The translations under genes and the position numbers were made by a program. From Parcubacteria group bacterium (GTDB lineage Bacteria > Patescibacteriota > Minisyncoccia > Phycocordibacterales > CALRBT01), in assembly GCA_943354475.1 (NCBI GenBank), contig CALRBT010000009.1, positions 1 through 46,010 on the forward strand: 46,010 nt of DNA, in the 5' to 3' direction. Below, one piece after another: positions 1 to 7,384 of the stretch (the stretch's first letter is position 1; each line of letters starts with the position of its first letter). The notes beneath the pieces are model-generated. The model was not told where the DNA came from and did no database searches. It worked only from the letters and a program-made list of their open reading frames with translations.

Positions 1-103
1 GCGATTTTGCAGAAGCCAAAATCACGCTTTGATTTTCGCCAAAACCCTTTCCGCCTACGGCGGAAGCCGTGAAATCCCATAATTCCCCCCAGCGTATGGA
101 AAC
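1..103. repeat. Inverted repeat, left arm (pairs with 1509-1611)
   Basis: Reverse complement of 1509-1611 with one mismatch (position 24 against 1588). It encodes the end of the recombinase frame visible here. The arm reaches the window edge, so its full length is unknown. An inner palindrome CCGCCTACGGCGG lies inside. Confidence 0.95.
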
Positions 104-1516
104 CGTTTTGTCCTTGATTTCAGGGTTAGAGCCGATTTTCTGAAAAAACTTCTTCCATTCTAAATGATTGGAAGTTTTTTCTAAATCGGCCGCTTGTTTC
201 AAGGACAAAACGAAACTCCGCAAGGGTTCGACCCAATTCTTTCTTTGTTGCCCAAAATTTGTTTTTGATTCGAGCAAACCAACTTTTTCACGCATAAGCA
301 GGTCTTTTCGTTGTAGATACATTTCTCGTTCAATATCTCCGTCAAGAAAAACTGAAACGAGTTTATTCAGTTTTTCTTCGTTTGCTCGAATCTTATCTTT
401 CAAATTTTGGGCAACACTTCCTTTTTCAGAAATTGATTCGTTTTCCCATAGAGTTACCTGCTTGTCCATTCCTTCAATTTCAGAAAAAGGAAGCGACACT
501 GATTGAAGCAGTGTTTGCAATTGTGTGGCGAGTACCTTTCCTTGCGTATACGGCTGTGCGCACTTTCCATTTTTCTTGGTACAGCGATAGTAGGTGTAGC
601 GTGTGCCAAAACGATTGGTCGCATACTGCGCCGTAATCGCACAGCCGCACTCGCCACACTTTGCAAACCCAGTAAACGCGAACGGAAGCGCAATCTTGGA
701 TTTTCTTGGCTTCTTGCGCGAAGTGAGCACCTTTTGGACTGCTTCAAACAGTGTCGGAGAAAGAATTGGCTCAAAGTTTCCGTTGTGCCATTCACCACGA
801 TGTTTAATAAAGCCGAGGTAGGCGCGGTTGGTCAGCATTTTCACAACGGAAACTTTGGCAAGTGGCGTTCCTTTTTTCTGGACAACGCCGTGATCCGCCA
901 AAAAAACCGCTAGAGATTTGAGCGTATATGTTCCCGTGGCGTATTCCTCAAACGCTCGCTTGATAATACGAGATTTCACTTTGTCAGGTTCAATATTTTT
1001 CGTTTTCAAGTTGTTCACATAACCGAAAGGAGCGAGCGTTAGCCACTCGCCACGGCGGATTTTTTGGCGGATTCCACGCTTCACATTTTCCACCAAGTTG
1101 TCAGAAAAATATTTGCTTTGTCCGAACGCCACTTGCAACATAAATTTCCCTTGCGGAGTTGGCTCAAACCAAAACTGCGGAAAGCGTAAAGAAGCAATCC
1201 TGTTGATGTCTATGAGATAGATAATTTTCCCACCGTCAACAGAATTACGGGCGAGACGGTCTGGGTGCCACGCCAAAATGCCAAGTGGTTCGCTTGAACT
1301 TTCAATATACTCAATCATTTTGGCAAAACCGTCTCGCCCGGGGTTCTTTGCGCTTTTCGCTTCCGTAAATACTTTTACGATTTCAATGCGTTCTCTGCTC
1401 GCATATTCGCGCAACTCAAAAAGCTGTGCCTCAATAGACATGATTTGCTGGTCGTCTTCCTCCGTACTCTTGCGAGCATAGAGAACGCATTTAGTTTTGG
1501 TTTGAGTTGTTTCCAT
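1..1516 (-). CDS. Large serine recombinase (3' end beyond window)
   Basis: Site-specific recombinase that would cut and rejoin DNA at attachment sites through a Ser-DNA intermediate. From the ATG at 1516 the frame stays open for about 505 codons to the left edge with no stop, so the C-terminus is missing. Visible parts are a resolvase domain starting VLYARKSTEEDDQQ (probable nucleophile Ser17) with LAWHPDRLARN at residues 81-91, a central recombinase domain, a zinc ribbon (KCGECG, then RCTKKNGKC), and a charged C-terminal region. The last 34 visible residues and the start codon both lie in the two arms of a 103-bp inverted repeat. It sits downstream of tRNA-Leu(TAG), as integrases often do. 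Family assignment is firm; the target site is unknown. Confidence 0.9.
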   Translation of the reverse strand, partial: METTQTKTKCVLYARKSTEEDDQQIMSIEAQLFELREYASRERIEIVKVFTEAKSAKNPGRDGFAKMIEYIESSSEPLGILAWHPDRLARNSVDGGKIIYLIDINRIASLRFPQFWFEPTPQGKFMLQVAFGQSKYFSDNLVENVKRGIRQKIRRGEWLTLAPFGYVNNLKTKNIEPDKVKSRIIKRAFEEYATGTYTLKSLAVFLADHGVVQKKGTPLAKVSVVKMLTNRAYLGFIKHRGEWHNGNFEPILSPTLFEAVQKVLTSRKKPRKSKIALPFAFTGFAKCGECGCAITAQYATNRFGTRYTYYRCTKKNGKCAQPYTQGKVLATQLQTLLQSVSLPFSEIEGMDKQVTLWENESISEKGSVAQNLKDKIRANEEKLNKLVSVFLDGDIEREMYLQRKDLLMREKVGLLESKTNFGQQRKNWVEPLRSFVLSLKQAADLEKTSNHLEWKKFFQKIGSNPEIKDKTVSIRWGELWDFTASAVGGKGFGENQSVILASAKS

Positions 1517-1611
1517 ACGCTGGGGGGAATTATGGGATTTCACGGCTTCCGCCGTAGGCGGAAAGGGTTTTGGCGAAAATCAAAGCGCGATTTTGGCTTC
1601 TGCAAAATCGC
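1509..1611. repeat. Inverted repeat, right arm (pairs with 1-103)
   Basis: Contains the recombinase start codon (1514-1516) and its upstream region. It ends 31 bp from the tRNA-Leu(TAG) 3' end. With 1-103 it makes a 102/103 match in opposite orientation, enclosing the recombinase coding body. Confidence 0.95.
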
Positions 1612-1642
1612 TCCATATTCTTAATTCCGAACAAGTTACTAC

Positions 1643-1726
1643 TGGTGCCCAGGAGAGGACTTGAACCTCCATGAGTTGCCTCGCTTGCTCCTAAGGCAAG
1701 TGCGTCTACCATTTCGCCACCTGGGC
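1643..1726 (-). tRNA. tRNA-Leu (anticodon TAG)
   Basis: A cloverleaf can be folded: acceptor GCCCAGG with CCTGGGC, anticodon stem CTTGC/GCAAG with loop CTTAGGA, a long class-II variable arm, and T-arm GGTTCAAGTCC. The 3' CCA is encoded at 1643-1645. It reads codon CTA. It has no trailer cassette; the recombinase inverted repeat follows instead. Confidence 0.95.
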
Positions 1727-1744
1727 AAGGTGTGAGGTCTTAAA

Positions 1745-1881
1745 GGGGCTCTTTCCCTACGGGAACGGTACAGTTTTCGCATCGTGCTCGCTTCGCTGTG
1801 CGCGATATGCTCAAACTCTTCTCGCCCTGGACGCAAGATGCATTAGCATCTTGCTTGGGCGGACACTCCGTTGCACTCGTG
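1745..1881 (-). repeat. tRNA-trailer repeat unit 1 (after tRNA-Lys)
   Basis: In transcription order from 1881: a short loop; an antisense copy of the Lys acceptor 3' strand (1856-1866, 11 bp perfect with the tRNA 3' end); a 25-nt hairpin (1831-1855, stem GCAAGATGC/GCATCTTGC); an antisense T-arm (1819-1830, two mismatches); a cassette with outer stem AGTTT/AAACT and GCGAAGCGAGCAC; box CTGTACCG; a hairpin TTCCC-GTA-GGGAA (about 1752-1765); and a partial direct T-arm copy GAGCCCC (1745-1751). The other four units share this layout. Function unknown. Confidence 0.85.
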
Positions 1882-1954
1882 TCCGCCCACCAGGGCTCGA
1901 ACCTGGGACCCACTGCTTAAGAGGCAGTTGCTCTACCAACTGAGCTATGGGCGG
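1882..1954 (-). tRNA. tRNA-Lys (anticodon CTT)
   Basis: Acceptor CCGCCCA/TGGGCGG, anticodon stem ACTGC/GCAGT with loop CTCTTAA, and T-arm with GGTTCGAGCCC. CCA is not encoded (CAC follows the discriminator A). The 3' end runs into trailer unit 1. Confidence 0.95.
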
Positions 1955-2055
1955 AAATCAATCAGAACACTATAAAACTACTACAAAATTAAGATTTACT
2001 CAATGGTGGACTACTGCTCCCAAGATAAACTTTGAGAATCCTATTTTTGTTTTTG

Positions 2056-2222
2056 GACGGGGGTCTTTCCCTACAGGAACGGTACACTTAATAAGTGGCA
2101 AGGGTCTCGGCTACCGCCGCGGGTACTTTTCTCGTTTTGCTTTGCAAAACATAGAAAAGTCTTTCGACCCCCGCACGCAAGCAAAGCAGTTTGCTTGCTC
2201 CCGGGCACACTCGCTCTGCTCT
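2056..2222 (-). repeat. tRNA-trailer repeat unit 3 (second of a tandem pair after tRNA-Leu TAA)
   Basis: Antisense acceptor (about 2200-2209), a 25-nt hairpin (2175-2199, stem GCAAGCAAA/TTTGCTTGC), antisense T-arm matching tRNA-Leu(TAA) (2163-2174), a variable cassette, box GTGTACCG, hairpin TTCCT-GTA-GGGAA (about 2064-2080) and direct T-arm copy GACCCCCG (about 2058-2065). It is fed by the tRNA-end copy that closes unit 2, so the element follows a tRNA fragment and not an intact tRNA. Confidence 0.85.
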
Positions 2223-2378
2223 TGTGCCCGGGGCGGGAAAGTCTTCCACTACATGGACGGTACAGCTTTCACTCGAGAGTATAAGTGTTCCCTTACGTAT
2301 GGTACTCGCTTCGCTCCGTTCCATATACTCAAGCTTTTCGACCCCCGCCACATAAGCTGATAAATCAGCTTATTCGTG
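2223..2378 (-). repeat. tRNA-trailer repeat unit 2 (directly after tRNA-Leu TAA)
   Basis: A 25-nt hairpin (2350-2374, stem ATAAGCTGA/TCAGCTTAT), antisense T-arm (2337-2349, exact), a cassette with GAGTATATGG and GCGAAGCGAGTACC, AAGCTGTACCG, a small hairpin TCCA-TGTAG-TGGA (about 2243-2256), then a direct copy of the tRNA 3' end CCGCCCCGGGCACA (about 2223-2237). The antisense acceptor is nearly absent (only GTG) in this unit. Confidence 0.85.
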
Positions 2379-2460
2379 TGCCCGGGGCGGGGGTCGAACC
2401 CACATCTCTTTCGAGACACGATTTTAAGTCGTGCGCGTATACCAATTCCGCCACCCGGGC
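2379..2460 (-). tRNA. tRNA-Leu (anticodon TAA)
   Basis: Acceptor GCCCGGG/CCCGGGC, anticodon stem CACGA/TCGTG with loop CTTAAAA, class-II variable arm, and T-arm GGTTCGACCCC. There is no intron and no encoded CCA. Two trailer units follow in tandem. Confidence 0.95.
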
Positions 2461-2514
2461 AATTTTTGATCAATGATACTATAGTAATTGTTGAAACCAA
2501 GATTTGCAAAGTTA

Positions 2515-2764
2515 TGGGGGAGAATCTTTCCCTACGGGAACGGTACAGGCTTTACTCGAGAGTATAAGTGTTCCCTTACACATCGTACTCGCTCCGCTTC
2601 CAGCAGAAATCCGCACGGAAGTCTTTTATTCATAGGTTTTTAGTGGAATAAAAGATCCGTGCGATATGTTCAGCCTTTTCGATTCTCCCCTCCTCTGCAC
2701 AGAAGTGTGCAGACTCACGCCTCAAGTAAAATTACACCGCAATATTGCGGTGTAATTTTACTTG
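2515..2764 (-). repeat. tRNA-trailer repeat unit 4 (after tRNA-Cys)
   Basis: The longest unit. A near-perfect 25-bp-arm palindrome first folds the Cys acceptor strand onto its antisense (2716-2727 with the tRNA end). Then come a 25-nt hairpin (2691-2715, stem TCTGCACA/TGTGCAGA), antisense T-arm (2678-2690, exact), a cassette enlarged by an inner hairpin that resembles the region upstream of serS, AAGCCTGTACCG, hairpin TTCCC-GTA-GGGAA (2527-2541) and direct T-arm copy GATTCTCCCCC (2516-2526). Confidence 0.85.
2600..2652. repeat. Dispersed repeat copy A (second copy upstream of serS)
   Basis: About 53 bp sharing roughly 80% of positions with 27062-27115 by eye. Both start CCAGCA, contain CACGGA and TTTATTCA, and end GGAATAAA. 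Here it forms the inner hairpin of trailer unit 4. Confidence 0.6.
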
Positions 2765-2836
2765 AGGCGTGGGGGAGAATCGAACTCCCGTGTAGAAGTT
2801 TTGCAAACTGCTGCCTTACCACTTGGCTACCACGCC
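2765..2836 (-). tRNA. tRNA-Cys (anticodon GCA)
   Basis: Acceptor GGCGTGG/CCACGCC, anticodon loop TTGCAAA, T-arm GGGAGTTCGATTCTCCC, and U discriminator as expected for Cys. The anticodon stem GCAGT/ACTTC has one C-U mismatch. CCA is not encoded. Trailer unit 4 follows. Confidence 0.92.
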
Positions 2837-2948
2837 TGATTTTTGTTCCTGCAAAAATCATGTCGAAAGATTTTTTAAAACGTGAGTTTTAATAAAATTT
2901 TCGACCGATTTATTGCTAACCCCTACAACCTATCTCCTAAAACCTAAT

Positions 2949-3293
2949 CTATAACTTATCACCTAATCCTTCTGGACTCAACAAGAGCTCATCAATCTTT
3001 TGACGATTCTTTTCTCCGCGATCAATTGCTACTTCAAGGAAAGGGAGTCTCCCGATGCGGCTATGGGCTTTTACATACTCTCTTAATTCACTTCGCTTAC
3101 GCTTCATAAAGTCGAGCGCAGCGTCTTCTTTTTCTGCTGGCAAGACACTTACATAGAATGTCATATATTTACCATCAGGAGAGAGTTTTGTTGAGGTGAC
3201 AGTAATGAGTGATGCCCCGTTTGATTCAAGGTTGAAGAATTCAGCGGCAACGCGTGAGAGAGCTCCTGCTATTTTTTCGTGTTTGATGTCCAT
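2949..3293 (-). CDS. rbfA: Ribosome-binding factor A
   Basis: 114-aa protein of the RbfA family, a KH-like single-domain factor that binds the 30S subunit and helps mature the 16S rRNA 5' end. The family pattern is visible: N-terminal KIAGALSRVAAEFF, then a strand block SLITVTSTKLSPDGKYMTFYV, and a C-terminal RIGRLPFLEVAIDRG. Its length is normal. It starts 6 bp after the infB stop, as the last gene of the DUF4446-infB-rbfA transcript. The infB-rbfA pairing is conserved in bacteria and supports the call. Confidence 0.9.
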   Translation of the reverse strand: MDIKHEKIAGALSRVAAEFFNLESNGASLITVTSTKLSPDGKYMTFYVSVLPAEKEDAALDFMKRKRSELREYVKAHSRIGRLPFLEVAIDRGEKNRQKIDELLLSPEGLGDKL

Positions 3294-3299
3294 ACTGTT

Positions 3300-4814
3300 C
3301 TATTTGGTTACCATGACATAGATTTCCAAAGAATCTCCGGCTAATATCTCTGTCTTTGACTGAACTTCAACCCCACATTCATTACCTTCGAGGACTTCGG
3401 TCACTTTGGATTTTAGTTGTTGTAGTCCGGTTATCTTACCCTCACCAATTTCAAAATCACGACGAAGTATCTTAGCGATACCTCCGAGGGTTATTTTGCC
3501 CACACCAACCTTTCCACCAATGACCTGTTTCTCTTTCGTTTGACCGAAAACCTTGAGTACTTTCATTTTTCCTACCACCTCTTCACTCTCAACCTTGGGA
3601 GTCCTTTCTTTCACGATTTCCTCTAACCACTCAGAAAGTTTGTAGATAATATCAAAAGAAACAATAGTCATTCCAAAACGTTCTGCGGCATCCTTTGCGC
3701 TCTGCTCAATTTTGGTAGTAAAGGCAATAATAATAGTGTCTTTGTTTCCACCAAGCTTTACGTCATTCTCTGATACCGAACCGACACCTGAAGAGATAAC
3801 TTTAATCCCAAGCTTATCATTCTCTAGTTTTTTTATTTCATGAGTGATTGCTTCAATAGATCCGAAAGCGTCTGCTTTGATAATAATTGGAACAATAATC
3901 CTCTCATCTATTTTAGTAGGGGATGCTGTGGAGCTGGTTTGTGTGGCAAGCTGTTTGGTGGTGATTTCTTCAACCATTTTTTTATCACTGGTTGATACCA
4001 TTTTTGCACCAATCTCAGGTAGTGAGCTCCATCCAGTAATCACAATAGGCATTCCGGCATGTGCTACTTTGATTGGAACCCCTTTGAAGTTTTCCATAAT
4101 TCGAACTGGAGCAACGGCCTTACCACAAATTACGAAATCACCAGATGCTAAAATTCCAGAAGTTACAATGATTGCCGCAGAAATTCCTCGTTTTGGATCA
4201 CGACTAGTTTCGACAATAACACCCTCTGCGTTACCTGATGAACTCTGTTTTCCTTCGAGCTCAGAAACAAGGAGAATAGTGTCGAGGAGTTCTTTAACAC
4301 CTGTTCCTACTTTGGCTGAGATTGGAACGAATGGAATCGTTCCACCATAACCCTCTATATAGATTTCGTTTTCAGCAAGACTTAGTTTGGTGCGTTCTAT
4401 ATCTGCTCCTGGTTTATCGATTTTATTAATCGCGACAATATAGGAAGTGCCAGCATCTTTGATGGCGCGAAGTGCTTCAAGCGTCTGTGGTTTTACACCG
4501 TCCTCTGCGGAGACGACGAGAATGGCAATATCAGCTACTTCAGCCCCACGATTACGCATTCCTTGGAACGCAGCATGTCCTGGTGTATCAAGGAAGGTGA
4601 TTTGCATATCTTTACCTTCTTCGTTTTTATGGACTACTTCGTAGGCAGAGATACCTTGGGTAATCCCACCAACTTCAAGGTCGACGACGTTACTCTTGCG
4701 AATGTAATCAAGGAGTGTCGATTTGCCGTGGTCGATGTGACCCATGACAACAACCACTGGCTGTTTCATTCCAGTATTTTCTGCCGCTTGTTTTGTGGTG
4801 GAATTTTTTGTCAT
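3300..4814 (-). CDS. infB: Translation initiation factor IF-2 (short form)
   Basis: GTPase that brings initiator tRNA to the ribosome and promotes subunit joining. The G motifs are clear: GHIDHGKS (G1), [17 protein letters not shown] and SAK. Domain II, the IF-2-specific domain and C-terminal domain IV follow. At 504 aa it lacks the long charged N-terminal region and IF2_N repeats of most bacterial IF-2 proteins; only about 15 residues precede the G domain. Start ATG at 4814. It lies between DUF4446 and rbfA on one likely transcript. Confidence 0.97.
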   Translation of the reverse strand: MTKNSTTKQAAENTGMKQPVVVVMGHIDHGKSTLLDYIRKSNVVDLEVGGITQGISAYEVVHKNEEGKDMQITFLDTPGHAAFQGMRNRGAEVADIAILVVSAEDGVKPQTLEALRAIKDAGTSYIVAINKIDKPGADIERTKLSLAENEIYIEGYGGTIPFVPISAKVGTGVKELLDTILLVSELEGKQSSSGNAEGVIVETSRDPKRGISAAIIVTSGILASGDFVICGKAVAPVRIMENFKGVPIKVAHAGMPIVITGWSSLPEIGAKMVSTSDKKMVEEITTKQLATQTSSTASPTKIDERIIVPIIIKADAFGSIEAITHEIKKLENDKLGIKVISSGVGSVSENDVKLGGNKDTIIIAFTTKIEQSAKDAAERFGMTIVSFDIIYKLSEWLEEIVKERTPKVESEEVVGKMKVLKVFGQTKEKQVIGGKVGVGKITLGGIAKILRRDFEIGEGKITGLQQLKSKVTEVLEGNECGVEVQSKTEILAGDSLEIYVMVTK

Positions 4815-4865
4815 CGTAATTTATCTTCGTGGGTTGTGATGTAAGCTTCGGTAGGATAGTTAGTT

Positions 4866-5369
4866 TTATTTGTTAAAGAAAGTTTTAGCTTTTGCTTTCG
4901 CGATAGCATCGATTTCTTCTTCAGATAATTCATGACTTGAAATGTATCGTCCAATTGGTTTTGAAAATATACTCGTTCTATCTCGTGCGTAGATACTTGA
5001 GATGACGACACCATTTCCTTCTTCGTCGAGGAGTGCTGTAGCAAAGCTTTGGTTTCCTCCATCACCCGTTCCTTTGAAGGGATTAAATCTGACCGTCTCG
5101 ACACCACGAATACTTTTCTTGAGCCGCTCCTCAACGGTACGCAAGTACTTTTCCATATCGATACGAAATCCCTGGAGCATCTCAAGTTCTCCACGAAGGT
5201 GTTTGACGGTATCTCCCAGATGCGTTGATCCAGGACCAGCCAGTAAATTCTTGATCCGTCGTTCGAGGAGGATAATCCAAACAGTGAGCGCGATAATCAA
5301 AAAACAGAGCAAGTAGATTGCAATGTTTGGAGTAAAGTTTGTCGCAAAGAAGAGTTGTACCTGTTGCAT
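4866..5369 (-). CDS. DUF4446 family membrane-anchored protein
   Basis: 167-aa protein with one N-terminal transmembrane segment (about residues 16-36), a coiled-coil-like stretch (LGDTVKHLRGELEMLQGF), then a conserved C-terminal domain containing VRFNPFKGTGDGGNQSFA and ALLDEEGNGVVISS, as in DUF4446 proteins of Firmicutes and Patescibacteria. Biochemical role unknown. It sits 51 bp upstream of infB on the same strand, probably co-transcribed with infB and rbfA. Confidence 0.8.
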   Translation of the reverse strand: MQQVQLFFATNFTPNIAIYLLCFLIIALTVWIILLERRIKNLLAGPGSTHLGDTVKHLRGELEMLQGFRIDMEKYLRTVEERLKKSIRGVETVRFNPFKGTGDGGNQSFATALLDEEGNGVVISSIYARDRTSIFSKPIGRYISSHELSEEEIDAIAKAKAKTFFNK

Positions 5370-5535
5370 ATACCAAGGTTAGAGCTAGTTCTAACAGGTC
5401 AAAAGTATACAGTAAAATAGGGGATTTAGCAAAAAATAAGAATTAAGAATTCAAGAAGTGAGAAGTGGGGATGAAAAACCAAAATGAAAATTATAGTGAT
5501 AACAGTTAAATAATAGAAAACTAGGAAATAAAGAA

Positions 5536-5585
5536 AGCCCCGCGTGATAGAAGGCGCGCGAGGCGATCTCCTACCAGACGGGGCT
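5536..5585 (-). terminator. Hairpin at the end of the 118-aa gene
   Basis: AGCCCCG (5536-5542) pairs with CGGGGCT (5579-5585), directly downstream of the minus-strand stop at 5588. Only a weak T/A stretch follows, so it may also serve as 3' protection. Confidence 0.55.
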
Positions 5586-5587
5586 GG

Positions 5588-5944
5588 TCAGTTATTTGTT
5601 CGGACGAGACCGAATATCTCGACGACGTCCTGTGCTGTCGTCACGTAGCGGGTGTCCTCGAATTCTTGGTTGGAAAATGGCACGTAGCCAGTCCAACCCC
5701 CTCCGGAACGGTGGTCAACCTCATGTCCCTCGAGGAGCACCTGAGCGAACTCGTACGTGCCGGTGAAATAGATTCGCTCCTCGGGCTGGCGTGCCAACCT
5801 TTCCTTGTGGCAGAAGGTGAACACTTTAACCCCTGCCTCAAAAGGGTCTCCGCCAGATTTTTTCACCGTGGCGAATGTTGCCGCGTGATCCTCGCGGATC
5901 ACTGCGATAACGCCATTATTTTGAGATGAGAAGAACTTCGCCAT
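5588..5944 (-). CDS. Hypothetical protein, 118 aa
   Basis: Soluble protein with no signal peptide or membrane segment and no domain that I recognise. Notable stretches are IAVIREDHAATFATVKKSGG and an aromatic C-terminal half. It is a free-standing gene with all its own signals: a TTGACA/TTTACT promoter with 17-bp spacing (6004-6032), Shine-Dalgarno AAAGGGG ahead of ATG 5944, and a hairpin at the stop. GC content is visibly higher than in its neighbours. It resembles the other orphan small genes of this window in layout. Confidence 0.75.
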   Translation of the reverse strand: MAKFFSSQNNGVIAVIREDHAATFATVKKSGGDPFEAGVKVFTFCHKERLARQPEERIYFTGTYEFAQVLLEGHEVDHRSGGGWTGYVPFSNQEFEDTRYVTTAQDVVEIFGLVRTNN

Positions 5945-6003
5945 AGCGGACCCCTTTCATGGGTACAGGTTGGGTAGGGCGATATTGCCCTGTCACCATA
6001 TAC

Positions 6004-6032
6004 AGTAAAACATAAATGACTTTATTTGTCAA
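6004..6032 (-). promoter_or_regulatory. Sigma70-type promoter of the 118-aa gene
   Basis: TTGACA (6027-6032), 17-bp spacer, TTTACT (6004-6009). The upstream hexamer is extended as TTGACAAATA, identical to the promoters at 25049-25076 and 39006-39034. Confidence 0.65.
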
Positions 6033-6082
6033 GTAATTTGATAAAAATTTATGGGAAGTGTCTTGTGTGTTACTATTAAATT

Positions 6083-7264
6083 ATGGAAGAAAAGCAGAAG
6101 AGAATTTATCTAGACTACGGTGCATCAACCCCGGTGGCGCCGGAGGTGTTTGAGGCTATGTCCCCATTTTTGAAAAACGAGTGGGGAAATCCAGTCTCGC
6201 TCCATAAAGAGGGGGTTACGGCCAAGAATGCGATTACCTCGGCGCGTGGAATTATTGCCAGTGAAATCGGAGCGCATAGTGATGAGATTATTTTTACCTC
6301 AAATGGTACGGAAGGAAACAATATGGCAATCATGGGCGTGTTCAACCGTCTACTTGAAGAAGGGATGGCTCCTGCTGACATGCACTTTATAACGAGCGCA
6401 ATTGAGCACCCATCAGTCCTTGATGTCTTTGGCTACTTGGAAAAATCACGAGGTGTAAATGTGGACTATATTGGTGTAACGAGTGAAGGAATCTTTGATA
6501 TCGATGAGTTTAGGAGAAAAATTACGGCTAAAACAAATTTAGTATCAGTCATGATGGTAAATAATGAGATTGGGACGATACAGCCGATTCTTGAAATTGG
6601 AAAAATTATTTTGGAAAAGAAAAAAGAGAATGGTGGGACTGATAGTGCGCCGTACTTTCATACGGATGCGAGCCAAGCCATGTTTTTCAATAAGATTGAT
6701 GTGGAAAAGCTTCATGTTGATTTTTTGACGATGGATGCGCAGAAAATTTATGGTCCCAAAGGAGTTGGTGCACTCTTTATAAAACGAGGAGTGGTAATCT
6801 CAGCACTTATTCGTGGCGGACGACAAGAGCGAGGATTGCGGGCAGGGACTGAGAACGTTCCTGGAATTGTGGGGATGGGAAAGGCCTTTGAATTAATGGC
6901 ACTGCAGCGTGAACCTGAGAGTCTAAGACTTCTTGAGCTGCGAAATTACTTTATCCAAGAAGTAGGGCAAGAAATTCCAAAGGCGCGTATCAATGGAGGT
7001 CTGGATAATCGCTTGCCGAATAATATTAACCTTTCAATCCCAGGATTTGAGAGCGAATTTCTTGCACTTCAACTTGATGCAATAGGTATTGCGGTAGCGA
7101 CGAGAAGTGCCTGTATTCAGGTCGGTAGTGGCTCGTATGTTGTACGCGCCCTAGGAAAAGACGAAACTGAAACAACCAGTACGCTCCGGTTCACTATGGG
7201 TAAATATACAACCAAAGACGACGTCGATTGTGCGATTTCTGCTCTGAAAAAAATCACAAAATAG
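6083..7264 (+). CDS. Cysteine desulfurase (NifS/IscS family)
   Basis: PLP-dependent aminotransferase class V that moves sulfur from cysteine to an active-site Cys for Fe-S clusters or tRNA thiolation. Visible are YLDYGASTPV at the N-terminus, the PLP-stacking His in AIEHPSVL, VNNEIGTIQP, HTDASQA, the PLP lysine in DAQKIYGPKG (a Gln replaces the more usual His before Lys), GTENVPGI, and the catalytic loop Cys in TRSACIQVGSG. 393 aa is a normal length. It stands alone without iscU or a partner, so I cannot say whether it serves clusters or tRNA. The ATG follows a TTACT-type box closely. Confidence 0.93.
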   Translation: MEEKQKRIYLDYGASTPVAPEVFEAMSPFLKNEWGNPVSLHKEGVTAKNAITSARGIIASEIGAHSDEIIFTSNGTEGNNMAIMGVFNRLLEEGMAPADMHFITSAIEHPSVLDVFGYLEKSRGVNVDYIGVTSEGIFDIDEFRRKITAKTNLVSVMMVNNEIGTIQPILEIGKIILEKKKENGGTDSAPYFHTDASQAMFFNKIDVEKLHVDFLTMDAQKIYGPKGVGALFIKRGVVISALIRGGRQERGLRAGTENVPGIVGMGKAFELMALQREPESLRLLELRNYFIQEVGQEIPKARINGGLDNRLPNNINLSIPGFESEFLALQLDAIGIAVATRSACIQVGSGSYVVRALGKDETETTSTLRFTMGKYTTKDDVDCAISALKKITK

Positions 7265-7307
7265 GTTTTGCGTTTGGTTATAAGGTTGTCTTAGTCTGCT
7301 GGTTTTC

Positions 7308-7342
7308 TATAACCTAAAAGCTATCACCTATAGCCTGTCTCC
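7308..7342. repeat. Intergenic CCTAAAA/TATCACCTA-type motif
   Basis: Short A/C-rich run with TAACCTAAAAG, CTATCACCTATAG and CCTGTCTCC in the 120-bp gap before the next gene. Similar words occur at 2921-2947, 8325-8336 and 27116-27140. A partly inverted version lies at 7262-7289. Confidence 0.45.
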
Positions 7343-7384
7343 AAAATTTGCATAGTTAATTGAGCTCATATACTATTTCCCTAT

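Noticed and set aside
454-913. Short open frames inside the left-edge recombinase region
   Set aside because: They are shadows of the minus-strand recombinase frame, which is open from 1516 to the window edge.
1745-2764. Trailer repeats as T-box elements or second tRNA pseudogenes
   Set aside because: The GTACCG box superficially resembles part of a T-box, but there is no specifier loop, and the tRNA-derived segments are only T-arm/acceptor halves in antisense plus sense order.
5002-5316. Plus-strand open frames opposite infB and the DUF4446 gene
   Set aside because: Antisense shadows without start signals, in regions with strongly supported minus-strand genes.
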